A DNA stretch of 64,000 bases from assembly GCA_946965045.2 (NCBI GenBank), contig OX337236.1, positions 3,162,001 to 3,226,000 of the forward strand, written 5' to 3'. The DNA is from Epithemia pelagica. Its lineage: Eukaryota; Bacillariophyta; Bacillariophyceae; Surirellales; Surirellaceae. This document shows positions 33,056 through 45,800 of the stretch, one piece after another. The position numbers and the translations under genes are program-made. Within the stretch, counting starts at the first letter, position 1, and each line of letters starts with the position of its first letter. Below the pieces are notes generated by a model. That model was not told the DNA's origin. It saw only the letters and a list, made by a program, of their open reading frames with translations, and did no database searches.

Positions 33056-33831
33056 GGTCCTATGGTTCCCAACGGTTCGACTGTCGAATGGATGAGGATC
33101 GGCGCGAGAGAGACTCGTTTTGCCGAGAGATTTGCGTGTGCGATTTGCGACCGCTGTGATGGATGCGGACTGAGAAGAGGCGTCTGTGAAAAGTGTCATG
33201 GCTTCCACACTCCACGCACACAAAAGGCTCGCCCGTCGTGGGTCGTGTCCGGACCGCTCCAATCCGAGCGAGCCGGTCTATTTTTGGCTGTCAGTCGTGT
33301 CGTGAGAGCTTCCGGAGATGCATGGGGGCAATTGGAACAGCCATTCGGCACGCGCGAATGGTTGTATGTGCCGTTCGGAATGTCGTTTGCGACGCGGAAT
33401 GGCACGAGTCTACTAGAGCCCTTGTGGATTCCATCCACCGACCGTGAATCGTGTGGGGACTCTTCCTTTTCGGGGTGCTCTTTTTGTGTGTGGTCTATGA
33501 TTCGCTCTGTGCTGGACTTTCATCCTCTATTATATCGCTCTGTTTGGCCTTTGGTTGTGGATGTTGGAAACGTGTTGCTGCTGTTACACAGCCGCACCAT
33601 CTCTTGTGTTCCTTCCCACTACAAACAAACAACCAACAACAAGGGTGAACAACGGTAGATTGTGTTGGCCGTAGGAACCAAACCATTCCCCAATAACAAA
33701 TAAGGGCGTGTGTGTGACAGTTTTCTTTCTTTGTTCCAAACGTTTGGGAAGAACCAACCGTGTGACACATACTATATAGATACCACCACCGTCCTGTGGA
33801 ACAAGAGTGTTCTCACGCACCAGAACCTACA
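33056..33831. promoter_or_regulatory. divergent spacer between kelch 4 and the PX-domain gene
   Basis: Head-to-head starts leave 776 bp that should hold both promoters. Open frames crossing it have no domain support. No specific motif was identified. Confidence 0.4.
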
Positions 33832-36800
33832 ATGACAGCGTTCGGAGGAAGACGAGGAACGCAGAATGGTAGTAGTGGTCCTACCATTTTGGCACCGACC
33901 AACCAGAACAAGAGCCACAGTGCTCGCAAGCAACAACTCTTGCAGCAACAACATCCCGCCAAGCAACAATCGCCCCCCTCGGCGTCTCAGCCACCACGAC
34001 CTCGTGGCGAACGACGACCGTTATTAATGACCAATTCGTCGTCGACTCCCCCACTGGAACCTTCTCAAGAGGAAACCACCGCTGTCTCCAAACAACCATC
34101 AGCACGTCGGAATCGATGGTTTGGCACGGGGAAAAAGTCCACCACCACAATCATGGAACCCAAACCACCCTCCACCAAACGATCCTTGTTCCACAAGACT
34201 GCATCGCAATCGCCATCCTGTGCTTCCTGGAAGGACACGAGTGCCGCCGATACTACGACTACGACTACCGCCTTTCCTTCGTTGAATGATACCCAAGACG
34301 AATGGAATGCCGCCGCGGCGTCCTTTGCCGACTCACCTGCCACGAGCCACACCAATCACACGGCGGCGCTGCATACGTCCACCACCTCCTCCTCCTCATC
34401 GGCATCCTTCTTGACGGAATTTTCGTCGCCCCAATTTACACCCCGTCACCAAGCCTCGTCGTTTCCAAAGGACCACCACGACAGTCATTCTCACGTGCTT
34501 CCACCCGAACCAGAAACAGCCACATCCAGTAGTACCGTGGCGTCCTCTTCTCCCGAAGCGGCAGCAGCAGCAACTCCTGAATGGAGTACACCCGTCGTGT
34601 CCTCCAAAAAGAAGCGTCGTGGGCGACGAGGATCCAACCAGCAAGGGACCCAAACTACTAGTACTCATCCCACCGAGGTGGATTCCTATTTTCCACAAGA
34701 CGAAGACGAAGAAGAAGAAGAAAAGAAAATGGCCGACGAATCGCCCCCATTGATGTTGACTCATTCCACACCAAGTGTCACACCCCAAAAGGGAATCATG
34801 TCCCATGGTGGTTCCACTGATGCCCATCACATGTCGTCGTCTCCCCTGCAAAGGACACCTCCTTCCTCGGCGGCCACGACGCCCATGGGAACGCCCGTGT
34901 CGGGGTCGACCAAAAAGGCCTTGTTGAGTCGACCCTTTGGCATGGCGTCGCTTTCATCATCATCGTCCTCTGCAGTAATAATAGAACCACTCAAGTATTT
35001 GGTGCAAGTGTCTCCCGCCACTTGGAACGATGGTAGTCACACGTGGCAGTATCAAATTTTGGTCCAACAACGCAAACACAGCAATAGTGGGACAACAAGT
35101 GTCGGCAACCATGCCACCGACAACACGTCAGTCTTTACCCAAGCCTTTACCTATCGATCCTGGCCCGATTTTGAATGGTTGGAACAGTCCTTGCGATTGG
35201 AATTTCAAGGCAGTCTCGTCTTGCCCTTGTTGCATTGGAATGTCGGCACCCATACGAATACGATGACAACGACCAACCACAACAACACGAGTCTTGCGAG
35301 TTTGGATGGTTCCACTAATACGGCCGCATCACCACCGGTCCAAGCCAGCCTGTTGCAAACCTGGTTGACCCAAGTCTTGAATCCCATTCGAGGACAAGGC
35401 GAATGGAGTTTGTCCAATAACAACCACAACAATCCCGAAACGATTACCATTTTGGAATCGGAATCTATGGAAGCCTTCTTGTACAAACAACAACAACAAC
35501 AACCACAATCGTCGTCCAGCAAGAAGAAGAACAAGAAGGGACGCCAGCATTCCGCAAGTCCCTCGTCGTCATCATCATCCTTGGCCCAACAGGTTCCCTT
35601 GTTGGAATCCATTCCACCCCAGATTCAAACCACCATTGTTCGCATTCACAAGCAACAATTGGCCTTGCTCGAAAAACAGCAACAACAACAAGAACAACAA
35701 CAACAACATCACGCCATTAATACTCCCCACACCAACAGGCCTGCCGTGACACGAACCTTGTCCACGTCGTCCACCACAGATCCGGATGGCACAGTCGACG
35801 ATACCCTGACCCACAATGAGGACGACCAAGCGACAGACACGACGACTCCAACGAATGACAATGGCAATCTCATGAAACAATTTTTGCAATTTCTCCCCCA
35901 GAGTTTGTTGTTGGGAGAATTGTGTACCGGTCCTACTACATCGAGTACACGACCCACGGACCCGGACGACGACGACGACGACGATGAGGATCGCGATGCA
36001 CGCACGGTCGACGATGGTCGAACCGTGGGAGAATTGTCCTCCACCTGGTCCGCGCAACAAGCACGACATATTTGGAATCATCATGCGCCGCCACCCCATG
36101 GCACTCACAACAAGAACAACAACAACAACAAGAACAACCATTCGGATTCCATGGTGGTGGGAAATCACCACCACCACAAGTCATGCAGCAAAGCTACTAC
36201 CACATCTCCACGCCATTCCAAATCCACAACGACGGCAGCCGCTGCCAGTCACATGGCACGCTTGCACTATAGCAGTCGAGCCTTGGGAACAGCACCCTCC
36301 TTGGAAGTCTTGGATTCCTTTGCCGAACATTCCGTCGCATCCGGAACGGCGGCACCACCACCACCACACCAACCTCCCTTGCCCTCGTTTCGACACTCGC
36401 AACCACACCAACGGTCGTCCCCCACGACCAGTGGCAACCCCAATTCCTTTTTATTGGCCATTCATTCCGAAGCCATTGAGGCGCAACAAGATTTGTTGGA
36501 CAATTATCGACAAACGGCCGTCGATGCGCAAGGTCAATGTCGAGCCGTGATGCAATTGGAAGAACGCTTGGCCGTCTCGTGGAAAAAGTTGGCCCTCGCC
36601 ATGGCCAATGTCTTTTGTTATGAAAAAGAGGTGGAAACGGCCAAGAATAGCAAATTGGGCGATGCCCTCAAGGTCAAAAAGGAACACTTGCCCTACCGCA
36701 AGGTCACCAAGGCCATGGTGGAAGATGGCTTGAGGAATTTGGCCCGAGCCAAGGCCGATCGGGGATTGCCGGCCTTGCAGCTCTGGAATTCCACCCTGTT

Positions 36801-38697
36801 GGATGCCTATGTGGCTGATTTGTCCTCGGTACGACCCTCGGTGGACATGTATTTGGCCGCCATTCACACCTTGGCCTTGGTGGGACCCAATGGGGGAGGA
36901 TTGGCACCCGACGAGGAGGACTATGACGAAGACGATTCCCTTTATCCGGAAAAGTCCAAGCACAACAAGAAACAGAACAGCAACAAAAAAACTCCCCAAA
37001 AGAATCGGCCGTTACGTGATAGTAATCCGGTCATTCTCAGTTCCACCACCAACGAATCTCTCTCCTCCTTGTATCCGTCCCGTCGATCCTATCCGCAACG
37101 CGTCTTGGCACGAGAACGGTCCTTGTGTGAGGCCTTGACGCAATTGGGACGGGCCACACCCCTTCGTGTTGCCCGCATGGCGTGGTGGTATCTCAAGACG
37201 GAAGCGACGCAATGTGCCAATTTGCATGCGGCGGCACATAGTTTGCGAACTCAAGTGGCCTTGGCACACAAGGATTCGGCCGTCTCGGAAACCGCCATTC
37301 GACATCAACAAGCTCAGGTTTTGGACGATCAAGCCGAATTGGATGTTACCCAACGCATTGTGAATTTGCGACTCAAAATGAGTACGACGACACTCTTACA
37401 CGAAGATGGCAGTAATAGTATCAACGGGGCGGCGACCGAGGACGAAATTGCCCAGTTACGAAATCAAGCCGTGGCGGCGGTACAAGGTCGGTTGGGTCGA
37501 TGGAACACCGAAGTGGGCTTGATCATTTTGGAAGCGGTGGGAATTCAAGACCCGGTTGTTCAATTGGAAGATGCGACACGCGATTTAAAAGTCATTCGCA
37601 AATATGCGTCCGGCTTGCAAGAATGTCTCAACAAGTGTGCCGAAGCCATTGAACAAGTCCGAGCCGTGTTGCGAGGCATGAACCAAACCCAAATGCTCAA
37701 TACCAGTATGGATACCCATACCCGCAACACCCTTCCCACGACGGGCATGCGAGAAACGAGAAAAGCCATGGTGTGTGAAATGGCCAAATTGTTTAGTGGA
37801 CGATACATTCACCATGAAGAAAATCAACAACAAGTACTTCATGGCGATCATGACATGGCACATCAGGATGCAAGTGCTTCTCCCATCTCCCGACGTACCA
37901 TGCCATCCATGACCGTCTTGGCTCGTTGTGGCATTGACATGACGGATCCCTTGGGTTGGATGACCGCCTTAAATCGGGAAGAAAAGCAATCCCAACAAAC
38001 CAAATCGTCTCCGGCTCAAAAGACGAGCAAAAGCCGACGACCCCCTAGTACATCCCCAAAGACCAGCTCGTCTGGGCTAGTGGGTGATTTGTTTTTTGCC
38101 TACATGGAAGCACGGGACAGTCGTACCGAGTGTTTGCTCAACAGTTTGTCCGATTTATTGCGAGAATATCAGGAACGGGTGGAAATTGTGGAAGGCTATG
38201 TGTACATGCAATGCGTGGGGATGAAATTGGAAAAACACTTTAATGAAAAACGCACCAAGGCCTTGACGGCCTTTGAGCGCAAGACCGACATTACCTCCGC
38301 CATGAATGTCGCGACCCGCAAACGCTTGCCTCATTTGGTCAAGGAATTGCAATCCAAACTGGATACTCTGGGTCCCGAAGTTTCCCATACGGTGGTCAAG
38401 GAAACCAAGGAATTGCATTTGGAAAGCAAGGTCCTCAAGACCGAATTGTCGGATTTGGCCACGCGACGCTTGTTGCGAGCGCGAGAAACATCGACGGAAA
38501 AGGCCATTGCGCTCTTGACCTTGTGGACCAAGGAAGAAGAAAGTTGCTGTACCTTTGAACTTCAGGCATTGGGGGAAGCCATGGCGGCACTGGAGAAACA
38601 AGTGATTGTCTTGGCACCCGAACAACCAGCAAGCCTTACAAGCAACAACAACAACACTCCAGTCAGTGTCCCCAACTCGTCCTTTTCGTCGAGATGA
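33832..38697 (+). CDS. PX-domain sorting-nexin-like protein
   Basis: The single exon encodes 1621 aa from ATG 33832. Residues 1-380 are low-complexity. A PX domain follows from about residue 385: LKYLVQVSPATW, an FTYRSWPDFEWLEQSL core, then LVLPLL and an LLQTWLTQVL helix. It is interrupted by Asn/Thr-rich loops. Such domains bind endosomal phosphoinositides. After another disordered stretch, residues from about 870 to 1590 are helical and look like a Vps5/BAR-type dimerisation region (AIHSEAIEAQQDLLDNYRQT, MQLEERLAVSWKKLALAMAN, LLREYQERVEIVEGYVYMQ). The combination points to membrane-tubule or endosomal sorting. It is far longer than usual sorting nexins because of Gln, Ser and Asn inserts. 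Confidence 0.82.
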   Translation: MTAFGGRRGTQNGSSGPTILAPTNQNKSHSARKQQLLQQQHPAKQQSPPSASQPPRPRGERRPLLMTNSSSTPPLEPSQEETTAVSKQPSARRNRWFGTGKKSTTTIMEPKPPSTKRSLFHKTASQSPSCASWKDTSAADTTTTTTAFPSLNDTQDEWNAAAASFADSPATSHTNHTAALHTSTTSSSSSASFLTEFSSPQFTPRHQASSFPKDHHDSHSHVLPPEPETATSSSTVASSSPEAAAAATPEWSTPVVSSKKKRRGRRGSNQQGTQTTSTHPTEVDSYFPQDEDEEEEEKKMADESPPLMLTHSTPSVTPQKGIMSHGGSTDAHHMSSSPLQRTPPSSAATTPMGTPVSGSTKKALLSRPFGMASLSSSSSSAVIIEPLKYLVQVSPATWNDGSHTWQYQILVQQRKHSNSGTTSVGNHATDNTSVFTQAFTYRSWPDFEWLEQSLRLEFQGSLVLPLLHWNVGTHTNTMTTTNHNNTSLASLDGSTNTAASPPVQASLLQTWLTQVLNPIRGQGEWSLSNNNHNNPETITILESESMEAFLYKQQQQQPQSSSSKKKNKKGRQHSASPSSSSSSLAQQVPLLESIPPQIQTTIVRIHKQQLALLEKQQQQQEQQQQHHAINTPHTNRPAVTRTLSTSSTTDPDGTVDDTLTHNEDDQATDTTTPTNDNGNLMKQFLQFLPQSLLLGELCTGPTTSSTRPTDPDDDDDDDEDRDARTVDDGRTVGELSSTWSAQQARHIWNHHAPPPHGTHNKNNNNNKNNHSDSMVVGNHHHHKSCSKATTTSPRHSKSTTTAAAASHMARLHYSSRALGTAPSLEVLDSFAEHSVASGTAAPPPPHQPPLPSFRHSQPHQRSSPTTSGNPNSFLLAIHSEAIEAQQDLLDNYRQTAVDAQGQCRAVMQLEERLAVSWKKLALAMANVFCYEKEVETAKNSKLGDALKVKKEHLPYRKVTKAMVEDGLRNLARAKADRGLPALQLWNSTLLDAYVADLSSVRPSVDMYLAAIHTLALVGPNGGGLAPDEEDYDEDDSLYPEKSKHNKKQNSNKKTPQKNRPLRDSNPVILSSTTNESLSSLYPSRRSYPQRVLARERSLCEALTQLGRATPLRVARMAWWYLKTEATQCANLHAAAHSLRTQVALAHKDSAVSETAIRHQQAQVLDDQAELDVTQRIVNLRLKMSTTTLLHEDGSNSINGAATEDEIAQLRNQAVAAVQGRLGRWNTEVGLIILEAVGIQDPVVQLEDATRDLKVIRKYASGLQECLNKCAEAIEQVRAVLRGMNQTQMLNTSMDTHTRNTLPTTGMRETRKAMVCEMAKLFSGRYIHHEENQQQVLHGDHDMAHQDASASPISRRTMPSMTVLARCGIDMTDPLGWMTALNREEKQSQQTKSSPAQKTSKSRRPPSTSPKTSSSGLVGDLFFAYMEARDSRTECLLNSLSDLLREYQERVEIVEGYVYMQCVGMKLEKHFNEKRTKALTAFERKTDITSAMNVATRKRLPHLVKELQSKLDTLGPEVSHTVVKETKELHLESKVLKTELSDLATRRLLRARETSTEKAIALLTLWTKEEESCCTFELQALGEAMAALEKQVIVLAPEQPASLTSNNNNTPVSVPNSSFSSR

Positions 38698-39242
38698 CGG
38701 GTTCCTTCGTTCCTGAAATGATGGATGTTGTACATCCTCTCGCGGGGCACTGTCAACGCTTCCGTTCAATTGTCCCACATGCGGCTCAGGAAGAAAAGCA
38801 GGCAGGATACTGTGCATGTACATGTGTGTGTACCGGGTATATGACTTGTGTGTGTTTGTATACTTTATATTTGAAAAACTACCCGTGTGATTGTCGTCAT
38901 GACGCCAATTCGTATGTTTTACTCCTAGTTGATTCTATTCTAGTCGTGTCTTCTCTGTGTACCACATAAGCGTGGTTCCTTCGAAAATGGATGGTCCAAA
39001 GGTTATTGGATCCAAAAGGACGTTGCGTGTTTTGCTCCACAGCGGGAGGAACGGACAAGCAAACGAAATGCTTTGTCCTGGAACCGGAAATGCTTTATCC
39101 TGGAACCGGACAGTCGTAAGCACACTCGTTGTGCAACAAGATTCGGATGAAAGGACACTTCACAAGTTATGAAGCAAAAAAGAATGGGATGGGAGAGGCT
39201 ATACAGTGTCATTGCGGAAGGAACACGAGTTGCAGGCGGCTA
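38698..39242. other. intergenic; short imperfect repeats
   Basis: AAATGCTTTRTCCTGGAACC occurs twice in tandem near 39066-39109. Nothing coding is supported. Confidence 0.5.
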
Positions 39243-39342
39243 GCACCCCGATTCGGGGCAACAACAAAAATGGTTTGACCTCTGGGCTGGAGGCACCCCG
39301 ATTCGGGGCAACAACAAAAATGGTTTGATCTCTGGGCTGGAG
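39243..39342. repeat. 50-bp tandem direct repeat, two units
   Basis: Two nearly identical 50-bp units start at 39243 and 39293. Each contains the palindrome CCCCGATTCGGGG and then AACAACAAAAATGGTTTGA. The units differ at about one position, so the duplication is recent. Confidence 0.85.
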
Positions 39343-39594
39343 AGATCGAGAGAGAGATCGTCAAGACTACCTCTAGGGGTCACTGCAATTGCTTTTGTGC
39401 AAACAGCCACTACGAATAACTACGACAAGGACAGTGAAACCGTTTCGTCCAAATGTAACACTCAGTGCCACGCACTTGATACAATTCTGTACTTGAAATA
39501 TTATGAGTGATGGGTCAATCAACAGCGCATGCATGGCAGACAAGAACACTTCAAGAGAAGAGAAGGAATATTTCACTGCCAGTACGAACGAGAC

Positions 39595-40437
39595 TTATGG
39601 GTCGTCGTCCAGAAACTCAGAGCAGACCTTTCCAATGTCTATGCTCTCACGGCTCTCACTAATTTTTGATTCATATATCCATCGAGCCTTGTGCGGAGTC
39701 ATGGGCTCATGAATCCATGGCACAGCCCCCTCACTGTCCATTCCTTCGAATATATCAAGGTGCGGCTTTCCCCCCTTCTTGTCCAAGCATTCGAGGAATT
39801 TAGTCAAGAGTTTGCGGCCCCAGAGAAATTCTTTCCACTGAAAAGGTACAGAGAGTGGAGCGTCTGGATTGTGGACTGCCGTGGGGAGCGCCGTTAGTTT
39901 GCACCTCATGTTGAATTCGCACAGCGTATTGGCGACCCGTTCATTCTGCGTGAGAAACACCAAGTAAACATTCTGGTCCACAAAGGCCTTGTAAAGCATT
40001 CTAGCAAATGAAATGTTGACATCGTTCGGCCCGGGTGAGTTGTATTCGTCAAGAATGAGGATCGAAGAAAGTCGCTTCTCTCGTGGATCAGGCGCCAGCG
40101 CCTGGATGAGGGCCCGAGCCCAACCAGCCGATACTGAAGCACCAAGTAGGCTACTCATGTGCGCAAAATAGTCATCATTTTGGGCAATGCCACTAATCAT
40201 GAGTCCATGTGGAGCATCCGGGAGTTTCGAAAGGCACTGCATTAGGTGTTTTGCAGCAGCGGTCTTTCCCGTGGATGGTGGAGCCAAGCAAACATACGAA
40301 CGTCGAGGAAGCCCATCCTTGAAAATTCTAAAGAGAGCTCGAAATACTTGAGAAAGAAAAGGAGCGTAAAAAGTGAAACAGTGGAAAGTTAGTTGCTGTC
40401 TGCTGTCTGCTACTTCTCTGAAAAACTTGGACGACAA
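39595..40437 (-). pseudogene. P-loop NTPase, copy 3, lacking its N-terminus
   Basis: The frame keeps every motif of the family: APPSTGKTAAAKHLMQ (Walker A), SSILILDEYN (Walker B), VFLTQNERVA (sensor-like) and a C-terminus IGKVCSEFLDDDP. The 5' leader (TTCCACTGTTTCACTTTTTA) is joined almost directly to the codons for SQVFRALF; about 210 bp encoding the first 60 residues of copies 1 and 2 are deleted. No ATG precedes Walker A in frame, so translation of a useful product is doubtful. Its original divergent partner is kelch 5 at 56239, now separated by the transposon stack. Confidence 0.72.
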
Positions 40438-41282
40438 CGAGAGAGGTGAAAAAGGTGTGATTCGGGGTGTGGTTCGTGGTGTGGTTTCCGGGTTCCCAGG
40501 TGTGATTCAAAATAGCTATCTCAGAAAGTTAGCCTAGTTTATACCATCTTACAATAGTCGCCCATAAGAACAATTACACAGATCCCAGACGACATCTGCT
40601 CATATACTTTGATTTAGATCCACATCCCGTCTATTAGACCCCTCCGATTGCGGGGGTACCTCCCGTCTGCTGTCCATACGGTTATTCTCAAATTTTCCTA
40701 AAAAATGTTAAAATTATTTCTATCAAATTTCTTTCGATTTAGCACATTATTATAACGTCCAAGCCAACTGTAATAACTGACTTCGCCCTATTGTGTAGTC
40801 GCTTGCACTCATGCATGACCGACTTGACGAGACGCATGGACAAAGAAATCTACAAGCCCATTTTGTACTCAATAGTCTATTGTTTCAGAAGCGAGTACTC
40901 TTTACGCAGTAGTGGATCTAGCTTCACGGAATCATCACACAAACACACACCAAACCATGAAATACACACACATGGTGCAATGCACCTCTAGAGGAGTATC
41001 AAAACAAGCTCCTGGCACTTTGTCTATGGGAAAGATAAAAGCATAGTCCACTACTAGTTTAGGCTTCCTGCTTCCTGGGCTTACATACCCCATGATGACG
41101 CTGTCAACCAGTGCACTGGTTGATTGTTCATTGCACTGGTTGATTGTCATGTTTCATGTTGTCATCCTTCCTTTGATGCATTCCACCTTCACTTATGATC
41201 TAGGTGGATGGTTTTGACCATAAAGTTGTCACTTTGGTCGTTCGTCCGGCTGGGTGGTTTTCTTTTGGTTTTTGGTGTGCTC

Positions 41283-42110
41283 AGGGTCGGTCTTATCGGC
41301 GTGAAATTTCACACATTTCACACTTCTGGCCGACGTGGCCTGACGTTGCCAAGGTGGGTTGTGAAATTTTTGTGAATTTCACACGAGGCAATTTGAGGCC
41401 CCCCATTGCAGTTTCACCAAAATTTCACAATTCATCTACGTTGACTAGGTGTAATTTTCCCCACAGTACATTAGGACGTTCTTAACCCCTCCACCCTCCA
41501 CAGCAATCACACAGCTATTGCCACCATGGAGTCGTCGTCCAGTGCACCTCCAGAAGAGGGCCATCGCAACAATCAACTCATCGTTTCGGCCGAACAAAAC
41601 AATCCGGGGCCACGACATGACAATGGCACAAAAAGCAACAATCAACTACTCCCCATCTCTGGTTCTTTCAGTTCTACAGTTCTACAACAAACACAACGAT
41701 CAACGCCTTGTTTCGGCCGAACGAGACAATCCTGTGCCGCGACAACGACAACAAACGCAACAACCAACTATAAGTGAAACCATCACTTATATCAATGACA
41801 ACAAGCAGCAGTGGTGGTGACTACATAATATAGGCTTATAATTAGTAGGAGTAAGTCGGTTGTATGTTTTGCACTTGTATGATTGTTGTTTATTACTCGC
41901 ACAGGAAGGGTAAGCGCCTCGTCATGGTGAAAAGGTTCATCGGTACGAGGTACGAGTTACGACTGCGAAAGACTGAGGTTTTGTGTGAAATCAATTTCAC
42001 ACCTATTGCCATCGATCGGACCCTTGTTTTTCACACCCTAAAAACTGCGACATTTGGAAGCTGGATTTGTGTGAAATGAGTGAAATTTCACGCTCGATAA
42101 GACCGACCCT
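41283..42110. mobile_element. 828-bp MITE nested in the outer element
   Basis: Long terminal inverted repeats begin AGGGTCGGTCTTATCG at 41283 and end as the reverse complement at 42110. They continue with GTGAAATTTCAC motifs, which recur inside. The flanks GTGTGCTC (41275-41282) and CAGTGCTC (42111-42118) agree in 6 of 8 positions, in line with an aged hAT-type 8-bp duplication. The ORFs inside are short and unsupported. Confidence 0.7.
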
Positions 42111-42817
42111 CAGTGCTCAGTGCTCATGGTCGTCTTTTGTGGAGTTGCTCAAAAAGTGAGACGATTCTTGGCCCATGTGCCAGCAATACAAAGCGTGACC
42201 GGCGCGTCGATTTCGAACGATCGAAGGGAGGCTGGCGATATCACCCGGCTGGCGCTTTGGGAAAAAATACGAGACAATTTTTTCCATTCGGATGACGGAC
42301 GAACAAGGTACCCCAATCGCACCCTATAGGTTACTGAGTGTCTAGCGAATTATCTAATATGTATTTATCCGAATCACACCAGGAATCGCGAACCACACCC
42401 TGAACCACACCCTGGGACCAGGGCTGTGAAGTACCAAAGTCCGATTTTTTACAAAGTATCATACTTCGTACTATACTTTGCGTACTTTACAAATTCCCTT
42501 AGTCTAATCCCTTTCTTTTTTCTAACGGACTTACAGTCCCCTAGTCCAATCCCCCCTCGTCTCCCAACCAGACTTCACCATCACCAGTCCCTCCCCCACC
42601 TTCTCCAGACCAGACTTTAAGTCTGTCACTCTGTCAGTATCATTTTTCTCTTCGTACTATCAGTCTCCCAGTCAAGTACACCCCCAACATATTATGGACT
42701 TACAAGTACAAAGTCACTCCTCATCCTTGCAAAAAAGTACGACCAACAATTCTTCCAGTCACTGCCTGTCCTGATTTTCCAAACAAGCACATAATAACAG
42801 ATGAGGATGATAGATGC

Positions 42818-45800
42818 ATGTACCATGTACCTCTGCGGCAGTGTTTTTCATATCCAAGATGCTTCAACAATCCAACTGTTTTACTTGTTCACACCACAGC
42901 AGCACATCCGAGATCAACAACAACAACGACAATGGAAGACGGAGTAGAAGATACGAACGAATCTCAAGAAGATATTGACCACCAGCCGTCTCCTTCTACA
43001 GAATCAAGAGATTCAAACATGAAGAAACGGCTTTCCACGAACAAGTCTCAACCTAACAACAACAACAACTCCCATTCCGACAACACCAACAAACCTTCAT
43101 CTTCAACGAAAAGTTGCTCTGTCAAGAAGAAGGCTGCCCCTACCAAGAATCCTTCTGCTCCTTCCGGAACCACCCCTACAGAATTACAACAAAAACCCTC
43201 TGCTCTAGAAGCTCATTTGAAACTCTTGGAAGAAGAAATTGCACCGGCCGTTGAAGTGAAGGAGAATTACTTTGCTGTTGAAAAGGCCATCGTCCCAACT
43301 CTTGATTTGCCCAACATGTTATTTTTTGGTGACCCCAACTGTTCAATGTACTGGCACTGGGTCGTTCACATCGACTGGCCAGTATGGGAGAGAAAGCTGG
43401 CCACTGAATTTGAAGACATCCCCAAAACCCTCGGCATCTGCAAGATCATTAAAAACATGGCAACGTATACGAATGTTGGAGACATGACTGCACTTGATTC
43501 TGCTCACACTCCCAGAGCAAAGGACAAGGCAATGCGAGACAAATACGCAAATTTGAGCCGATACATAGTCATCTATGCTGTTTGTTTTGCTGCCAAGGAC
43601 AAGTCATTGGATGAAGCTGTTCTTCTTTGTGGGCAGCAGAAGATGTCAAACATCAAGCAACACAAAGACAAATGGCATAAGGACTCTCCTTTAGAAGACC
43701 CAAATTCTCGACAATCATCGAGTCAAACAACACTGGCATCATACCGTATTCAAAACACATCCAAATCGCAAGCAACAGGCGACTTGCAGAAACTTATATA
43801 CAGGTTTGTGAACGACTGTAACTTACCTGCCATCACTGTTGAAAAGAAGCCCTCCTTCAGTGACCTCCTTCGGTATGCAATCAACAACGCCTCTGCTCTC
43901 AAAGACACACCGGCCGAAGTCATAAGCAGACGGCAGATTACCAAACTACGCATCCATTCCTACCAAGTATTCTTTGGATTGATAAGCGATCTTGTGAATC
44001 ATTGCCGAAATGAATTCGTACGGCTATGTTACCGGAAAGTTCCCTTCATTACGGTTTGTCATGATATTTGGCAGGCTAAAAAGTATGACGTGCTGGGTGT
44101 CACAATCATGTTCACGGACCCAAGGAACTGTGTTGTATATCGGATCCCAATTGGTCCTGCGGAATGTCAAGGCCATGGTGCTACAGACGTTGCTAACTTG
44201 ACCGACTCACTTCTCATTGGCGTTGGCATTACCAGAGATGATCTCTGTGCGTCTGTGAATGATAACACCACTGCCGCAGTCCTAGCCGGTAAATATATCA
44301 TCGGTCACCCGAGAAAGGCCCGCAAATGCGACATGCACAAAACAGAATTGGTGCTCAAACATGCGACTTGACTCGTGGAACGATACCACAATCGCCAGCT
44401 CATGGACTCAAACAAAACCTTCCTAGAGCTTTGGCAGGAGTTCAAACAATTTGCATCTTGGCTAACTAGTAGTCGTGCGCCACAGCGATTTCAAGACTTC
44501 CGTGGTTCATGTCTCAGAATGGGATTGAAAGTCATTTCAATTCCACTCCCCAACGATACAAGGGTTCAAGGTCTTATAATGACGATACAAGCCCTTATGC
44601 GATGCAAGTGGGCGATGGACCATTATGTTGCGTTAACAATCAAGAGCGATGCAAAATTCAAGAAACGATACCCAGAGGAAGACAAATGGGAACTGTTGGC
44701 CCAATATGAGGGCATACTGACTCCGCTGAAACAAGTTGCTTTTAGCCTACAGTCTGACGAACCAGGTGCAAGCTCGGCAGCACTATTGGAGATCTATTGT
44801 TCATACTTCACTGCCACAACAATGTGCTACAAACTCAGCGACAAGTATGGTGGTGTTGCTTGTCTGACAATCAAGAAAGGTAGCGAAAGACAATGGGATG
44901 CCCGTACGGCCATTGACGATTTGGACGAGTTCCGTGATACGATCAAATTCGACGATTTGAAACCTGGACCACGTCTTTTGATTCGACGCATACTAGCTGA
45001 ATATAAGCATTATCTGATGGATCACGACGAGGACAGCATAAAAGCAGTTTGTTGCAATCCACTGCTCGCGAATGTCTTTGAAAACATGTTTGTCCAATTT
45101 GGAGTCTTCGATCAAGACAACGTGAGGACGTGTCGTCAAATTATCATCAAGGACATGGTGGCCAAGTTTAGTAATAAGCATATGTCCCGGATTGGAGCCG
45201 CCCTCGCCAAACAGAATACCAATGAAAGAAATGAGTTGGACAGTGCCGAAGAAGATAATACTCTACCAAAGACAGTAAAATGAAAAACAAGGGATATTTT
45301 TGCCAGCATGCGACGATCTCATGACATCCAACAACAAGCACTGTTACATCTAAGTGGAAAGGCCTCAGCTGCGGCAACGGAACAAGAACTTGTGCAAGCA
45401 CTCCGAAAGAAATGTACCGCATGCTACGACGAGTTTCGGACCTACTGTGAAAACAACATCGATAACCATTGGGCGGCCATCACGGAGGACTATGGGACAG
45501 AACAATATTCAATAGACCGTGAGAAATGGGATGATTACGAACAAGCCAAATTTGAATACAACTGTCGGAATCGAAACTATCTAGAGGTGGGCAGATATTT
45601 CGATCTCATGGCATGGTGGCGTGACTTTTCTGTGCAGTTCCGCTTTCTTTATCCAAGTGCAATGATCTGGCTAGCCAAGCCAGCAACTAACGCATTCCAG
45701 GAACGTGTTTTCTCTATTGGAGCATGGATGCATCAAAATAAGCTAATGGGTAGCCTTTCCAAGAAAGCCAACGAAATGTGCACGATGGACTACATCAATC

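Noticed and set aside
33038-33658. 206-codon frame with a Cys-rich CAICDRCDGCGLRRGVCEKC segment
   Set aside because: It overlaps the antisense of the kelch 4 start and the divergent spacer, has no ATG-supported homologue among the copies, and its composition changes abruptly; zinc-finger likeness is probably chance.
39243-39342. Possible CRISPR-like array
   Set aside because: Two abutting units with no spacers in a eukaryotic genome; a simple tandem duplication.
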